Shown: positions 1-8,641, numbered from the stretch's first letter. The stretch: DNA of 64,000 bases from JABACD01 sp047639675 (GCA_047639675.1 JBLIOI010000006.1:1-64000), one strand, 5' to 3'. Made by a program: numbers and translations. The notes: a model not told the origin generated them from the letters alone.

Positions 1-114
1 ACCTAGCCTCCGGGCAGAAATCGCGGCGATCATGCCAGAGGCGCCTCCACCGATGATAACCAGGTCATAGGCATCAGAACCTTCGGTTGGTTGGTTGGGA
101 GGGCTGGTCTTCAT
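1..114 (-). CDS. NAD(P)/FAD-dependent oxidoreductase, N-terminal fragment (cut by window edge)
   Basis: Only the first 38 codons lie in the window; the gene reads leftward from an ATG at 114. After a polar leader of about 16 residues it has a Rossmann dinucleotide-binding strand-turn-helix, DLVIIGGGASGMIAAISARR, with the GxGxxG-type glycines at residues 22-27. The GGGASGMIAAI form is typical of the HI0933/BaiN flavoprotein family, which binds FAD (family knowledge). The catalytic domain is outside the window, so the exact family is an inference. It is divergent from the lipoprotein at 224. Confidence 0.75.
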   Translation of the reverse strand, partial: MKTSPPNQPTEGSDAYDLVIIGGGASGMIAAISARRLG

Positions 115-223
115 CGCTCGCTAGACTAACGAAAACTGAGATCGGCGTCTGCGCGCTTTCTGGTGTCCTGGAATCGTGCTGACGCAATGGCTATCTTGGC
201 CGCTGTCCCTAACCAATAGAACC

Positions 224-592
224 ATGCTAACCCGCCTCGTCCTTCTTCTCTGCCTGACGTTATCTTCCGGCCTGCAAAGCTGCAGCGGGCTGAAGCACAT
301 GCGTGAGCCCGACCAGACAGAGGTCGAACTCTCCCTTGCACCGGCTGACAAGGCCTTGGTAAACGTTCACAGGCCAAGCGATTATATCGGATCCCAGGAG
401 TACGAGATCTACGACCGCACCGAGCTAGTCACTTGGCAAGGACGCGAAGCTCTTTGGGTCTTCGTGGATAGTACCGAGTCCGATAGGCGCAGCGACCAGC
501 GACAGGAATGGGCGGAAGAAACCCTGAAGGACTTTCTTGGCGGGAGCCACAAAGGCAGATTGCAGCAGCTCGGTCCTAATGACGCACGCTGA
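224..592 (+). CDS. Small lipoprotein, weak DUF2846-like
   Basis: 122 residues from the ATG at 224; an upstream in-frame GTG at 176 would put a charged stretch before the signal peptide, so I prefer 224. The N-terminus is a hydrophobic signal ending in a lipobox, LQSC, with Cys20 the predicted lipidated residue, so the product should be membrane-anchored and exported. The segment KALVNVHRPSDYIGSQEYEI resembles the first strands of DUF2846-type lipoproteins, but the match is weak. The 3' end overlaps the next gene by 14 nt in another frame, which suggests co-transcription. Function unknown. Confidence 0.6.
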   Translation: MLTRLVLLLCLTLSSGLQSCSGLKHMREPDQTEVELSLAPADKALVNVHRPSDYIGSQEYEIYDRTELVTWQGREALWVFVDSTESDRRSDQRQEWAEETLKDFLGGSHKGRLQQLGPNDAR

Positions 593-1100
593 TCTCACAG
601 GGCAGTTGGCGCTAGTGCGTGGCGCGAACGATGCACTGGTGCAAATACTCCAGGCGGGCCTCAAGGAGCACGGAGCAGAGATCGCGAGCGCTGAATCGAC
701 TGATCAGCTCGAGATCTTCGTGCATGTCGTCGCGCATTCAGTGCAAGCCACTTACTCTTCGCTACAAGACATCGAAGCTGAGCTTGGGCGAGTCCTCCCG
801 AAGATGACCAAGTGCGGCTATGGGCGGGTGGTCTTGATCTCAGACAGCGCCGGCGACGCGAACGGCGGCGATCGCCCGGATCTCGCTGAGTACATTGCCT
901 TCCGCGATGGGCTGGTGGGCTTGGCAAGGTCCCATGCCTTCAGGTCAGCGGCTGCGGGCGTAACCATCAATGTCATTGATGCGGCGGCTGACAGCCCGGC
1001 GATCATTCACGCAGTTGCCTTCTTGGCCTCGCCCGGCGCCGGCTACATCACCGGCGCGACCTTGCCCGTGAACAACGGGCAAGGATTGGGACTCTTCTAG
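579..1100 (+). CDS. Degenerate short-chain dehydrogenase/reductase-like protein
   Basis: 173 residues from the ATG at 579 inside the tail of the preceding lipoprotein gene. The C-terminus (VAFLASPGAGYITGATLPVN) is clearly that of a FabG-like SDR, and the N-terminus keeps the spacing of an SDR first strand (GQLALVRGANDALVQILQ). The TGxxxGIG cofactor motif has decayed to RGANDALV, and the catalytic YxxxK position reads YIAFR, so the lysine is replaced. At 173 residues it is also shorter than the usual 240-260. By family knowledge such a protein should not be a normal NAD(P)H oxidoreductase; it may be a pseudoenzyme. Its 3' end overlaps the convergent DUF1080 gene by 4 nt. Confidence 0.6.
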   Translation: MTHADLTGQLALVRGANDALVQILQAGLKEHGAEIASAESTDQLEIFVHVVAHSVQATYSSLQDIEAELGRVLPKMTKCGYGRVVLISDSAGDANGGDRPDLAEYIAFRDGLVGLARSHAFRSAAAGVTINVIDAAADSPAIIHAVAFLASPGAGYITGATLPVNNGQGLGLF

Positions 1101-3085
1101 TCCTGGGCTTCGATCTCGCGCACCATGAAGTTGCGGAACTCCGCATACTCGTCTTGCTCTCCGCCCGGAGCGTGTCGTTGCAAGCCGATCGATCCCTTGG
1201 TTACCCGTTCAGCGAAGGGCGGCGTGGCCTCCAGCTCAAAGGTGTCGACGTCGTACAAAAGCTGTCCGTTCAAGCGCACTGAAATCTGACTGCCCACATA
1301 GCGAATCAGGTAGGTGTTCCAATCGCCGAGGGGACGTAGGGCATCCTTGATCATTGGCGCTTGGGCGCCGTACAGAGCTCCGCTGAACTGGTGGGGGCTG
1401 AGGGTCGAGTTGGTCACTGTCTCCCAGTTGAAGTCATCTAGGATCTGGATCTCACAGCCGGAGAAGGCAGGGTTGCCACTGGGGGCAGCGCGCAGGAAGA
1501 GGCCGCTGTTGGACATGCGTGCAGTCTTGAAATCTAGTCGTAGCTCGAAGTTCCGGTACTCGTGCTTCGTGAGAATCTCGCCGGTCCCGCCCGCAACCGG
1601 AAGCACCAAACCGTTCTCGTGGAAGAGGTAGCCCGTGGAATCTGGCCGCATCTTCCACACGTCCATATCCTTTCCTCCGAAGAGGGCTTTCCACCCAAGA
1701 GCCTTGCCCGCTTTGGTTGGCGTCAACGTTCCAAGGTCATCGCAAGAGAATAGCTCGGGGTCGTAGTCGGGCAATTCGCGAATCCGCAGGTCGCGAAACA
1801 TCGCGCGTTGAGTGTCGGAAACATCGGCACCACCGTGAACTTGAATACCTATCAACCCCTTAGCCGCGAAGCCCTCCGTTCCGGCGGGGATTTCGTAGTC
1901 GATGAGGAATTTTTCGTTGAGCCAAGAAGTGACATGCATGTCGTCGCCAAGGCAACGCACGACGACGCGATTCCACTCGTCGCGTTGCAGGAGATCTGTA
2001 CTGTCCTTCTTCTCCTTCAGGAAACCGTCCGCATAGATGCCGCCAATCTGTCCCCCCGGTCGATAGTCGAGGGTGACTTGAATTCCCTTGCCGCCGCCGC
2101 GCGGAACCATGCGAATGAAGACTCCAGAGTCGAAGGGGTAATCGATTTTGGTTTCGAAGCTGAGGACGAAGTTCTTGTACGGACGATTCGTGTAGAGCAA
2201 TCCTCCACTCTTTCCGGGCCCTTGTCGCCCAATGATGGTTCCGTCCTCGACGGTCCAGCGCGCGTTGCCATCGTAGCGACCGCCATGGGTGCTCCAGCCT
2301 TCGAGGCTTTCACCGTCGAAGAGTGATACGGAGTTACTCTCGTCAACAACCGGCGCGACTCGTTCACCATCCAATCCTCTGCGACCGATGCACCAGAAGG
2401 CGGCGCGCTTCAATATCGTGCGAAAGGCAGGTTGCGCAAAGTCCTCGGGCACTCCGAGGGTCGTTACAAAGTAGCGGCTTCCAATGTGGTTGTTGGTCCA
2501 AGCAACGGGCTCTGCCTCGCGCACGCCGCTGGTTTGGCCTTCTATCAAGGGCAATGCGCTGCCGCGCACGGGAGTCACTCGATGCAGCGGGCCGTGAGCT
2601 TTCAGCTGGGATAGATCGACTCCCTGCAGAATTGGATGAGTCTTGCCCGCTTCGAGCAAGCCCAAGGAGGGAGCGGGTTGTTCGCTCCAGGTGCCCAGGT
2701 CGGTGACGCCGACATAGTACATGGCGAACTCTGGCCAGTGGTCGAAGCTGTGCAGTCCGCTGCCAATCACGAGTACCGGCTGGGACTTGCCGACATAGTC
2801 CTCGACGAGGACTCGATCGCTTTCGGTGAGCTCATACCTGTCGCAGAACACAACGAGCAACTCCGCCTCCGGCAAGAGCTCGATACCGGCGAAGTGTCCC
2901 TGTTGATCGGGCGTTAGAACCGCGCAGTTGAGATCGAAACTCCCCTGAAGCTCTTGTTCAACGAAAGAGCGCAAACTCTCTGCTGGGTTGCTGGGTGTGT
3001 CTGCGGCCAGGAAAATCACGTCATCCGCAGTTGCTGATGCGGCGCAAAAAAGTAGCGAGATCGCCGTTGAAATAACTCGTCCCAT
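1097..3085 (-). CDS. Exported ThuA-like protein with two DUF1080 (3-keto-glycoside hydrolase) domains
   Basis: 662 residues starting at the ATG at 3085, where a signal peptide (GRVISTAISLLFCAASATA) begins; the longer open frame adds a non-signal extension. Residues about 20-245 look ThuA-like (a glutamine-amidotransferase-like Rossmann domain common in Planctomycetota). Two DUF1080 beta-sandwich domains follow: one from SLFDGESLEGWSTHGG, the second from WKALFGGKDMDVWKM, each with the W, SGLFLR/SGVFIR and EIQIL-type strands of the family. DUF1080 proteins cleave 3-keto-glycosides (family knowledge). The start lies 2 nt after the stop of the TIM-barrel gene, so the two form an operon probably acting in periplasmic glycoside breakdown. 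Confidence 0.82.
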   Translation of the reverse strand: MGRVISTAISLLFCAASATADDVIFLAADTPSNPAESLRSFVEQELQGSFDLNCAVLTPDQQGHFAGIELLPEAELLVVFCDRYELTESDRVLVEDYVGKSQPVLVIGSGLHSFDHWPEFAMYYVGVTDLGTWSEQPAPSLGLLEAGKTHPILQGVDLSQLKAHGPLHRVTPVRGSALPLIEGQTSGVREAEPVAWTNNHIGSRYFVTTLGVPEDFAQPAFRTILKRAAFWCIGRRGLDGERVAPVVDESNSVSLFDGESLEGWSTHGGRYDGNARWTVEDGTIIGRQGPGKSGGLLYTNRPYKNFVLSFETKIDYPFDSGVFIRMVPRGGGKGIQVTLDYRPGGQIGGIYADGFLKEKKDSTDLLQRDEWNRVVVRCLGDDMHVTSWLNEKFLIDYEIPAGTEGFAAKGLIGIQVHGGADVSDTQRAMFRDLRIRELPDYDPELFSCDDLGTLTPTKAGKALGWKALFGGKDMDVWKMRPDSTGYLFHENGLVLPVAGGTGEILTKHEYRNFELRLDFKTARMSNSGLFLRAAPSGNPAFSGCEIQILDDFNWETVTNSTLSPHQFSGALYGAQAPMIKDALRPLGDWNTYLIRYVGSQISVRLNGQLLYDVDTFELEATPPFAERVTKGSIGLQRHAPGGEQDEYAEFRNFMVREIEAQD

Positions 3086-3087
3086 GA

Positions 3088-3981
3088 TCAGCTTGCGTAG
3101 ACCTTGTCCATGTTGGCGGCGATTTGTGCCAAGCGATCGCGCTTGCCACCTGAGACCTCGGCTGCTCCCCATCCTTCGTAGCCGATCTCTTCCAGAGCCT
3201 GCATGACGGCGGGCCAGTCCGAGTCTCCTTCACCGATCTGTACGCTGAACCCTTTCCAACGTCCTTCGTTGTCGAGCTTCTTGCGGCTGTAGTCCTTGAT
3301 GTCGAGCTTGAAGATGCGCTTGCCCAAGATCTTGATCCAATGCGCGGGCCAGCCATAAAGCACGATGTTGCCTATGTCGAAGTGGAAGCCGACATGCTTG
3401 CTCTCGAACTCGTCGACGTAGCGCGCCGCTTCCATCGGGGACAAGAGGAAGTTGTTCCAAACGTTTTCGAAGGCAATCTGCACGTTGAGTTCTTCCGCAA
3501 GCGGGACGAGTTTTCGAATCTCCTCCTGGGAACGCTGGTAAGCGTCTGCGTAATTCGTTTGGGCGTTCACCGTGCCGGGCACCACAAGCACCGACGTTCC
3601 CCCCAGCTTCTTGCAATCGCGCAAGGCTGTTTCGAGCGCGGCAACACCTTCCGCACGCACGGCAGCGTCCGGGTGCGAAAAGGGCTTCGCCCAGTGCGCT
3701 GAGTCAACGACACCAGGAATCTCGATACCCGTTGCTTCCTTCGCCGCCAAGACTTCATCGAGGTCCAGATCACTTGGACTGTCCATCTCGACGCCGTCGA
3801 AACCAAGCTCTTTGATGAGTTGGAACTTAGCGAGCACGGTTTCACCCTCGCCGATCATTCCGTATTTCAGAGCCTTCTTTAGTTTGGGGCGGCCCTTAGC
3901 TGCAGCGAAGGATGTCGGCGCAAGACCACCGAGGGCGGCGATGGCTGACAGTTTGAGAACGGAGCGTCGATCGATATTCAT
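3088..3981 (-). CDS. Tat-exported sugar phosphate isomerase/epimerase-like TIM-barrel protein
   Basis: 297 residues. The N-terminus NIDRRSVLKLSAIAALGG carries a twin-arginine signal, followed by a hydrophobic stretch ending near APTSFAAA, so export in folded form through Tat is expected. The rest is an AP-endonuclease-2/xylose-isomerase-like barrel: FDGVEMDSPSD near the N-terminus, IAFENVWNNFLLSP in the middle with the metal-ligand Glu, VGFHFDIGNI with Asp/His ligands, and FKLDIKDYS. These proteins bind a divalent metal and act on sugars. The ThuA/DUF1080 gene starts 2 nt downstream, which suggests joint work on keto-sugars; the exact substrate cannot be read. Confidence 0.85.
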   Translation of the reverse strand: MNIDRRSVLKLSAIAALGGLAPTSFAAAKGRPKLKKALKYGMIGEGETVLAKFQLIKELGFDGVEMDSPSDLDLDEVLAAKEATGIEIPGVVDSAHWAKPFSHPDAAVRAEGVAALETALRDCKKLGGTSVLVVPGTVNAQTNYADAYQRSQEEIRKLVPLAEELNVQIAFENVWNNFLLSPMEAARYVDEFESKHVGFHFDIGNIVLYGWPAHWIKILGKRIFKLDIKDYSRKKLDNEGRWKGFSVQIGEGDSDWPAVMQALEEIGYEGWGAAEVSGGKRDRLAQIAANMDKVYAS

Positions 3982-4051
3982 GAGTGCGGTGGGGTGGAGA
4001 GGCTATCCAGAACGCCCTCCATCCTACGCCTTCAGGCGGTCTATCTGTTGC

Positions 4052-4762
4052 TCAGAATGTGAAGCCCATCTCTATGAGTTGCTTCTCCGCTTGCGGTGCC
4101 CAGCCGCGGTTCGCCATCGGGCTGGCTGGGCTCGGGTGCAGGATGGTGCCGAACTCGCAGTCGCAATCGGCGAGCACAGTGCGTGCCCGCTTCAAAGCGA
4201 ATTTGCCGACGCCAATCACCCGCTGAGGCTTCAATTCCTTGACCAGACGAACCAAGGCGATGTCGCAGGCCTCGAATAAAGGATCGCGTTCCGCCGCCGG
4301 AAGTTTGTCCGGAGTGTGATTGCGACCCGACTCTTCAAGGAATACGAGCGGGCAGTAGTTCCAAATGAAGAAGCGCTCGAAGAAGGCTTCGGGCGAAGGA
4401 AAGCGCTCCTGCGCCCAACCCCAAAGCCGCCGCCCACTGACCTCACTACGCGTGCAGTCGAAGCCCAAGATGGGACGTTTGGGATGTTCAACCTTGGGTT
4501 TGCCTACAGGCTCTTCGATGCCGAGCCAATCGCGCACCATGTTGACCTCGCCGAAGGGCACCCCCGTCTGCGCCATCCCGAAGGGCCCCGGGTTCATGCC
4601 GAGGAAGAGCGCTTCGATGCCCGTTCTGGCAAAGCGCTCGATGTACTTCGAGTGCGGCTTCTTCGCGTAGGAGAGCGGGTTGTAGACGTGCGTGACCGGC
4701 TCGGCAAATTCGAGCTTGTTGACAGCGCGCGTCAGCGCCGACGCGATGCGCAGGGGTTGCAT
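4052..4762 (-). CDS. SMUG1-type (family 3) uracil-DNA glycosylase
   Basis: 236 residues. Two signature motifs are visible: GMNPGPFGMAQTGVPFGEV (water-activating and uracil-pocket loop) and HPSPASPMANRGW (DNA intercalation loop carrying the catalytic His). Between them lies a conserved IWNYCPLVFLEESGRNHTPD segment contributing to base recognition. The enzyme removes uracil and oxidised pyrimidines such as 5-hydroxymethyluracil from DNA to start base excision repair in the cytoplasm. SMUG1 is best known from animals, but bacterial homologues occur in Planctomycetota and some Proteobacteria. No operon partner; the downstream gene on the same strand codes an unrelated sugar protein. Confidence 0.92.
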   Translation of the reverse strand: MQPLRIASALTRAVNKLEFAEPVTHVYNPLSYAKKPHSKYIERFARTGIEALFLGMNPGPFGMAQTGVPFGEVNMVRDWLGIEEPVGKPKVEHPKRPILGFDCTRSEVSGRRLWGWAQERFPSPEAFFERFFIWNYCPLVFLEESGRNHTPDKLPAAERDPLFEACDIALVRLVKELKPQRVIGVGKFALKRARTVLADCDCEFGTILHPSPASPMANRGWAPQAEKQLIEMGFTF

Positions 4763-4780
4763 TTCTTGGCGAACGTACGC

Positions 4781-5413
4781 CTAGCTGCGCACGCGCACCA
4801 TGTGCAAGAGCTCTTGTCCGCGTGTGTTCGCGACGCCTGTCATGCCGTTGGTGTAGGGCTCTTCAGACACTCCGCGTCCCACGTAGCTGAACTCACCTTC
4901 ACTGCCATCACCGAACTGGATGGTGTAATGGTAAGTCACTGAGCCACCGCTCTTGAGCCCTGTTTCGCTGCGGCGTTGGATGATGAACGCGCTGCGCTTG
5001 ACGATCTTCACTCCGTCAAGGCGGCTTAGGATTGCTCTTGCAGAGAAAGCCATCCAGAGGCCAAGTAGTGCAATCAGGATGCCTAGGCTGAGAAGGATCG
5101 TGATGGTCGCGCTCGCAGCAAAGATGAATTTAGGAAGCACCATCAGGGCCCCCGCGATCATGAGAGCTGTGCCTTGCGCGCGCCGGTTGCTAGCGACGCC
5201 GTACTCTGGCGTCCAAGGCGGCGTCTCGCACAGAGCCTCATTGAACTCGTCCTTATCCTCCATCTTCAAAAGACGCTCGACGATCGGATTGCGGTCCTGA
5301 TCCTTGCCGGGGTCTTTTTTAAGGGGTGATGCGCAGTACGGACACAAGGACATACCCGCTTTGGGGATGCTTGCGCCGCATTCGGGACAGACTGTGATTA
5401 CGTCTTTGGCCAT
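4781..5413 (-). CDS. Zinc-ribbon membrane protein of unknown function
   Basis: 210 residues from the ATG at 5413; an in-frame ATG at 5434 would add seven residues. The N-terminus has a rubredoxin-like knuckle pair, CPECG and CPYCAS, that should bind one zinc. A linker (about residues 25-70) leads to a hydrophobic region around TALMIAGALMVLPKFIFA and ITILLSLGILIALLGLWM, two transmembrane helices. The C-terminal part is polar and beta-rich (SVTYHYTIQFGDGSEGEFSY), probably a small globular domain. I do not recognise a specific family. It lies 18 nt upstream of the glycosylase gene on the same strand. Confidence 0.65.
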   Translation of the reverse strand: MAKDVITVCPECGASIPKAGMSLCPYCASPLKKDPGKDQDRNPIVERLLKMEDKDEFNEALCETPPWTPEYGVASNRRAQGTALMIAGALMVLPKFIFAASATITILLSLGILIALLGLWMAFSARAILSRLDGVKIVKRSAFIIQRRSETGLKSGGSVTYHYTIQFGDGSEGEFSYVGRGVSEEPYTNGMTGVANTRGQELLHMVRVRS

Positions 5414-5506
5414 TGAATTCGAGGGGGGCGACATGGGAGCGACAGTCTATCGGCCCGCGCGGTCATCTGCTTGCTCCTCTTCCTGGCTATTGATCGCCAA
5501 ATGTGA

Positions 5507-5541
5507 GCAGCCCCGACAATCTCGAGGTTTGCCGGGGCTGC
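5507..5541 (-). terminator. Strong hairpin downstream of the AAA+ ATPase gene
   Basis: Nine-base arms GCAGCCCCG and CGGGGCTGC enclose a 17-nt loop in which ACAA and TTG[C] can extend the stem. It lies 45 nt past the stop of the ATPase gene at 5586, before the next minus-strand gene. It lacks a long U tract, so it is only a probable rho-independent terminator. Confidence 0.55.
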
Positions 5542-5585
5542 GTGCGGCCCCTTTGGTCTGGGGCCAGGAGGACGATATTGGCCTT

Positions 5586-7364
5586 CTAGGGGCCGCTCAA
5601 GCTCGCTCGGCTGACCTGTTCGCCAAAGGCAGAGAGGTGGGCGGAGGCTTCTATAAATTTCTTTCCAGTTCCTTCGGCCCAGGTGACCAAACGGTGCCCA
5701 ACTTGCTCGCCAAGGCCTTGCGGAGCCAGTAATCTGAGCTTGCCGACGATCTCCTGGCAGAGCACTAGATCGATTGCTTTCCAGCTGTCAATTCCGAGCT
5801 CCTCTTGGTGATCGATGCAAATTGCTATCGAATTTGCGGTCGTAAAGGTGATTCCGGCTTGGAACGGGCGAGAGATCTTGTCGAGAGCGACTAGAGCCTC
5901 GATCATCTTCGAGCTGAGTTTCGCAGTCGAAAGCTCCAGGGCGTCGGCGGTCGAGATTGTGATCTCGACGATGCCGACATCATCCAAGAGGCGCGGGGTG
6001 AGCGTGTCCGCCTGTAGCGGATTGTCGAGGGTCGCGACGAAACGCACTGCCGGTGAGATCAACAGTCGAGGCTCGGCGCCCCGAGCCCAGCCGCGGACTG
6101 CTTCTCCACCAAAATCGATGGTGCGGGCGCTGAAGTTATCGGCTGGGTATTGCATCCTCGTCCGAATTTCAGACAGCCACTCTTCCGGGTGGCTGTTATC
6201 GAAATTCTCGAAGATTACGACTCGTGTAGAGAAATCACCATTGCGCCAGGCGAGTTCAGCCGCGCGCATGAAGTTCGTAAAGCGCGTCGGCTCGAAAATT
6301 CCGTTGCTTGCGCTGAGTTGGCCAAAGAGCTGTTCAGGCCCAGTCCAATCGGTGCCGACGGGAACGACCAAGGTCCGTTCACGCTTCGGATCATCGATCA
6401 GGTCAAGCGCCAAGCTGCTCTTGCCGACGCCCGTATGGCCCGTCAACAAGACCATCGGGTGAGTCAAGGCCGCGATTTCAAGGGATCGCAAGCTGCGGCT
6501 ACCGTAGGTCTCTTCGATCCGCTTGCGCTTGGACGATTCGATCAACGGGTAAGTCGCCGGCGGCTCGGCGATCGGCGGCTTGGGCGGAACGGGAATCAGG
6601 CAGGTGCTCAATTCCGGCTCGGGAGCGGGGCGCTCGGACCTTGCCGGTTGGGTAGTACGGCGTTCCTTGGCCACCTCGGCCCCGGGCTCAACAGCCGGAG
6701 GGTTCTCCTTGATGAAGTCGGCTGAGCGCTTCTCAGCAATGGCGAGCCAATCATCCAGGTGTGATGCGAAGTTCTCGAGGCGGTCCTTTTCCTCCTGGGT
6801 CCAGCAATCTGAGATCTCACCGGCGGCTTCGATTGCGGTCTCGAATAAGGGGCCGAGCGAGGAGCCTTCCACTTGCTTTATATAAGGTCCACCGAGGTGA
6901 ATGAAGCGCGGGGCCATAGTCTCCAAGGGTCCCATGTACGCCCATCCGTCCGGGTACGGCCGAATCTTCCACTCGACGTGATTGCGTTGTTCGACGCGTT
7001 CCGCTTCCTTGATGCGGTAGACACCCGCCATGAACGAACCGACAGGTCTCCCTCCAACCATGCCGTGGGGCTCTTCGGCTTGGGGCGCCCAGATCAAGAG
7101 GATCTGATCCTCGAAGACGGCAGGGTGCTTGCCGAGTAGCCAGCCCACTCCGCTGTCGGGGATCACAAGATAGGGATCCTCTTCATCGAAAAGGTGCAAG
7201 TGGAAGCACCGTGGTGTTCCTGTTTCGCAGTACTTCTGGCGGAAGTCTGCTTCAATTCCGCAGGCCCAATCTCCTGCGTCCTCGCAGATAGATCCATCCC
7301 ACCCATGTCTGTGCGCGTTAGTGCGGCAACCTAGCGCATTGCCTGGAATGATGTCGAATGTCAT
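5586..7364 (-). CDS. McrB-like AAA+ ATPase with an unusual N-terminal domain
   Basis: 592 residues from the ATG at 7364, preceded by a GAAGG ribosome-binding site 7 nt upstream. Residues about 1-200 form a Cys/His-rich domain opening with CRTNAHRHGWDGSICED and later IRPYPDGWAYMG; I have no firm name for it. A Pro/Glu-rich linker (about 235-290) leads to the ATPase: Walker A GHTGVGKSS, a Walker-B-like strand RVVIFENFDN, sensor-1-like FVATLDN and an arginine-finger-like LTPRLLDD. The FVATLDN...LDD layout resembles McrB and related AAA+ proteins that drive nucleases in phage defence. No McrC or nuclease gene is adjacent, so a defence role is only a possibility. The Walker B lacks the usual DE pair. 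Confidence 0.6.
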   Translation of the reverse strand: MTFDIIPGNALGCRTNAHRHGWDGSICEDAGDWACGIEADFRQKYCETGTPRCFHLHLFDEEDPYLVIPDSGVGWLLGKHPAVFEDQILLIWAPQAEEPHGMVGGRPVGSFMAGVYRIKEAERVEQRNHVEWKIRPYPDGWAYMGPLETMAPRFIHLGGPYIKQVEGSSLGPLFETAIEAAGEISDCWTQEEKDRLENFASHLDDWLAIAEKRSADFIKENPPAVEPGAEVAKERRTTQPARSERPAPEPELSTCLIPVPPKPPIAEPPATYPLIESSKRKRIEETYGSRSLRSLEIAALTHPMVLLTGHTGVGKSSLALDLIDDPKRERTLVVPVGTDWTGPEQLFGQLSASNGIFEPTRFTNFMRAAELAWRNGDFSTRVVIFENFDNSHPEEWLSEIRTRMQYPADNFSARTIDFGGEAVRGWARGAEPRLLISPAVRFVATLDNPLQADTLTPRLLDDVGIVEITISTADALELSTAKLSSKMIEALVALDKISRPFQAGITFTTANSIAICIDHQEELGIDSWKAIDLVLCQEIVGKLRLLAPQGLGEQVGHRLVTWAEGTGKKFIEASAHLSAFGEQVSRASLSGP

Positions 7365-8032
7365 TGCTCTGCCTTCTTTGTGCGGGGCGCGTCTCCGGAG
7401 AGTTGCGCGTAAGAAGCTGTCGGGTCTTAGTGATGTCGGCCGTGAATATAGAGGAGGGAGGGCGGTTTGACCCACGGTGGCGACTGTGTAAGGGAATGGC
7501 TCTTGGGAGTTGAGATCAAGAACTCATCACCATGAATTCAAAGTTCTTTTCTAGGAGTCCTCCCGAAAAGGGGACGCTGCGACCCACAACAATCGCTCGA
7601 CTGATCGGCCAGATGCAAGGTTCCTTGGCATGTTGGAGCGGAGTAGCGCATCGTAACTTGTTCGGTCGAGATTGAATTTTTCCCGAATCGACGGTGCTTT
7701 TGAGCAGTCACGTGACTTCATTGCAAACTCCTGGGGCGGGCTGTGGACAATTAATAATGAGACGGCACCCCAAGCTCAGTGAGCCGTTGCGTTCAATTCG
7801 GATCGCAACTCACTTTAGAGGCACGGGGCGCTGAAGAATTGGCCGACCACTACCACTCAAGCCTCCTAGCTTGGGCAAAAAATCCGCGCGGAGCGGCTCG
7901 GACTTGGTGACTCCTCCTTCTCTGACCTCTCGAACAGATTCTGCCGTGATGTCCCAAATTGTCTAGGGGGCTTCTTGGAAGCCGGAGGCGATAGGCTCCA
8001 TAGAGCACGCTAGGGGCTATAAGATATGTCGT
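7365..8032 (+). other. Intergenic region, no gene seen
   Basis: This 668-bp stretch separates the minus-strand ATPase from the plus-strand GNAT gene. I see no credible coding frame, RNA fold or repeat. An AT-rich patch near 7750-7766 could hold the GNAT promoter, but I cannot place one with confidence. Confidence 0.5.
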
Positions 8033-8641
8033 ATGAAGCCTCGAGCTCACCTCCCCCCGATTCCGCGAATCGACACTGGGCGTTTGCAGTTGCGCTACTG
8101 GAAGCCCGCGGATGTCCACATTCTGCGCGAAGCGCTCGAACGGAACCGTGCGCACCTTGCGCCGTGGATGCCCTGGGCGAATGGCGAATTGGAGCCTCTA
8201 GAGGAGCACATGGAACGCTTGAAGCATTGGCGCGAGCTGTGCGACCAAGGTCGCGATTACATTCGGGGCGTAATCGACCCGAGTGGCGAGCGTGTCATCG
8301 GTGGTTGCGGCTTGCACCCGCGTTGCGGCGAAGGTGGTCTTGAGATTGGCTGCTGGATCGATGGCGATGAAACGGGCCGCGGCTTGGGGACTGAGCTCGC
8401 CGCAGCGCTCGTGCGCATCGGCATGGATGTGGCTCGCGTCCAGCGCATCGAAATTCACACGGACGTGGATCATGAGATTAGCGCACGGATTCCACGCAAG
8501 CTGGGCTTCCTCGAAGAAGGCATCCTCCGCGAGTGAATCTACTTCCCAGACGGCAGTCGGCGTGACAAGCGGGTCTTCACGCTGTTCGACCACCAAGTAC
8601 GCCGCGTCGATGGCGAGGCGTGCCAAGCTAACTTTCTTTGA
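8033..8641 (+). pseudogene. RimJ/RimL-type GNAT acetyltransferase split by one in-frame UGA
   Basis: From the ATG at 8033 the frame runs 167 codons to a TGA at 8534-8536, through a RimJ/RimL acetyltransferase: IDTGRLQLRYWKPADV at the start, the acetyl-CoA loop GRGLGTELAAAL in the middle and KLGFLEEGILRE before the stop. The same frame continues after the TGA with IYFPDGSRRDKRVFTLFDHQ and closes at 8641. That tail is the normal last beta-strands of the family (compare the usual LGF..EG.LRE...PDGSRRD ending), so the TGA replaces an internal codon, most simply CGA for Arg. Either a nonsense mutation or a sequencing error; the truncated enzyme would lack its C-terminal strands. Confidence 0.75.

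Noticed and set aside
7714..7766. Sigma-70 promoter TTGCAA...TTAATAATG before the GNAT gene
   Set aside because: Spacing between the candidate boxes does not fit 16-18 nt and the gene starts 270 bp later.
7850..8155. 101-codon minus-strand frame over the GNAT start
   Set aside because: It overlaps the well-supported GNAT gene, has no family features and is a frame shadow.
8534..8536. UGA in the GNAT gene as selenocysteine
   Set aside because: The residue at this place is Arg/other in the family, not Cys, and no SECIS-like hairpin with a G-U loop follows; a CGA to TGA mutation is simpler.
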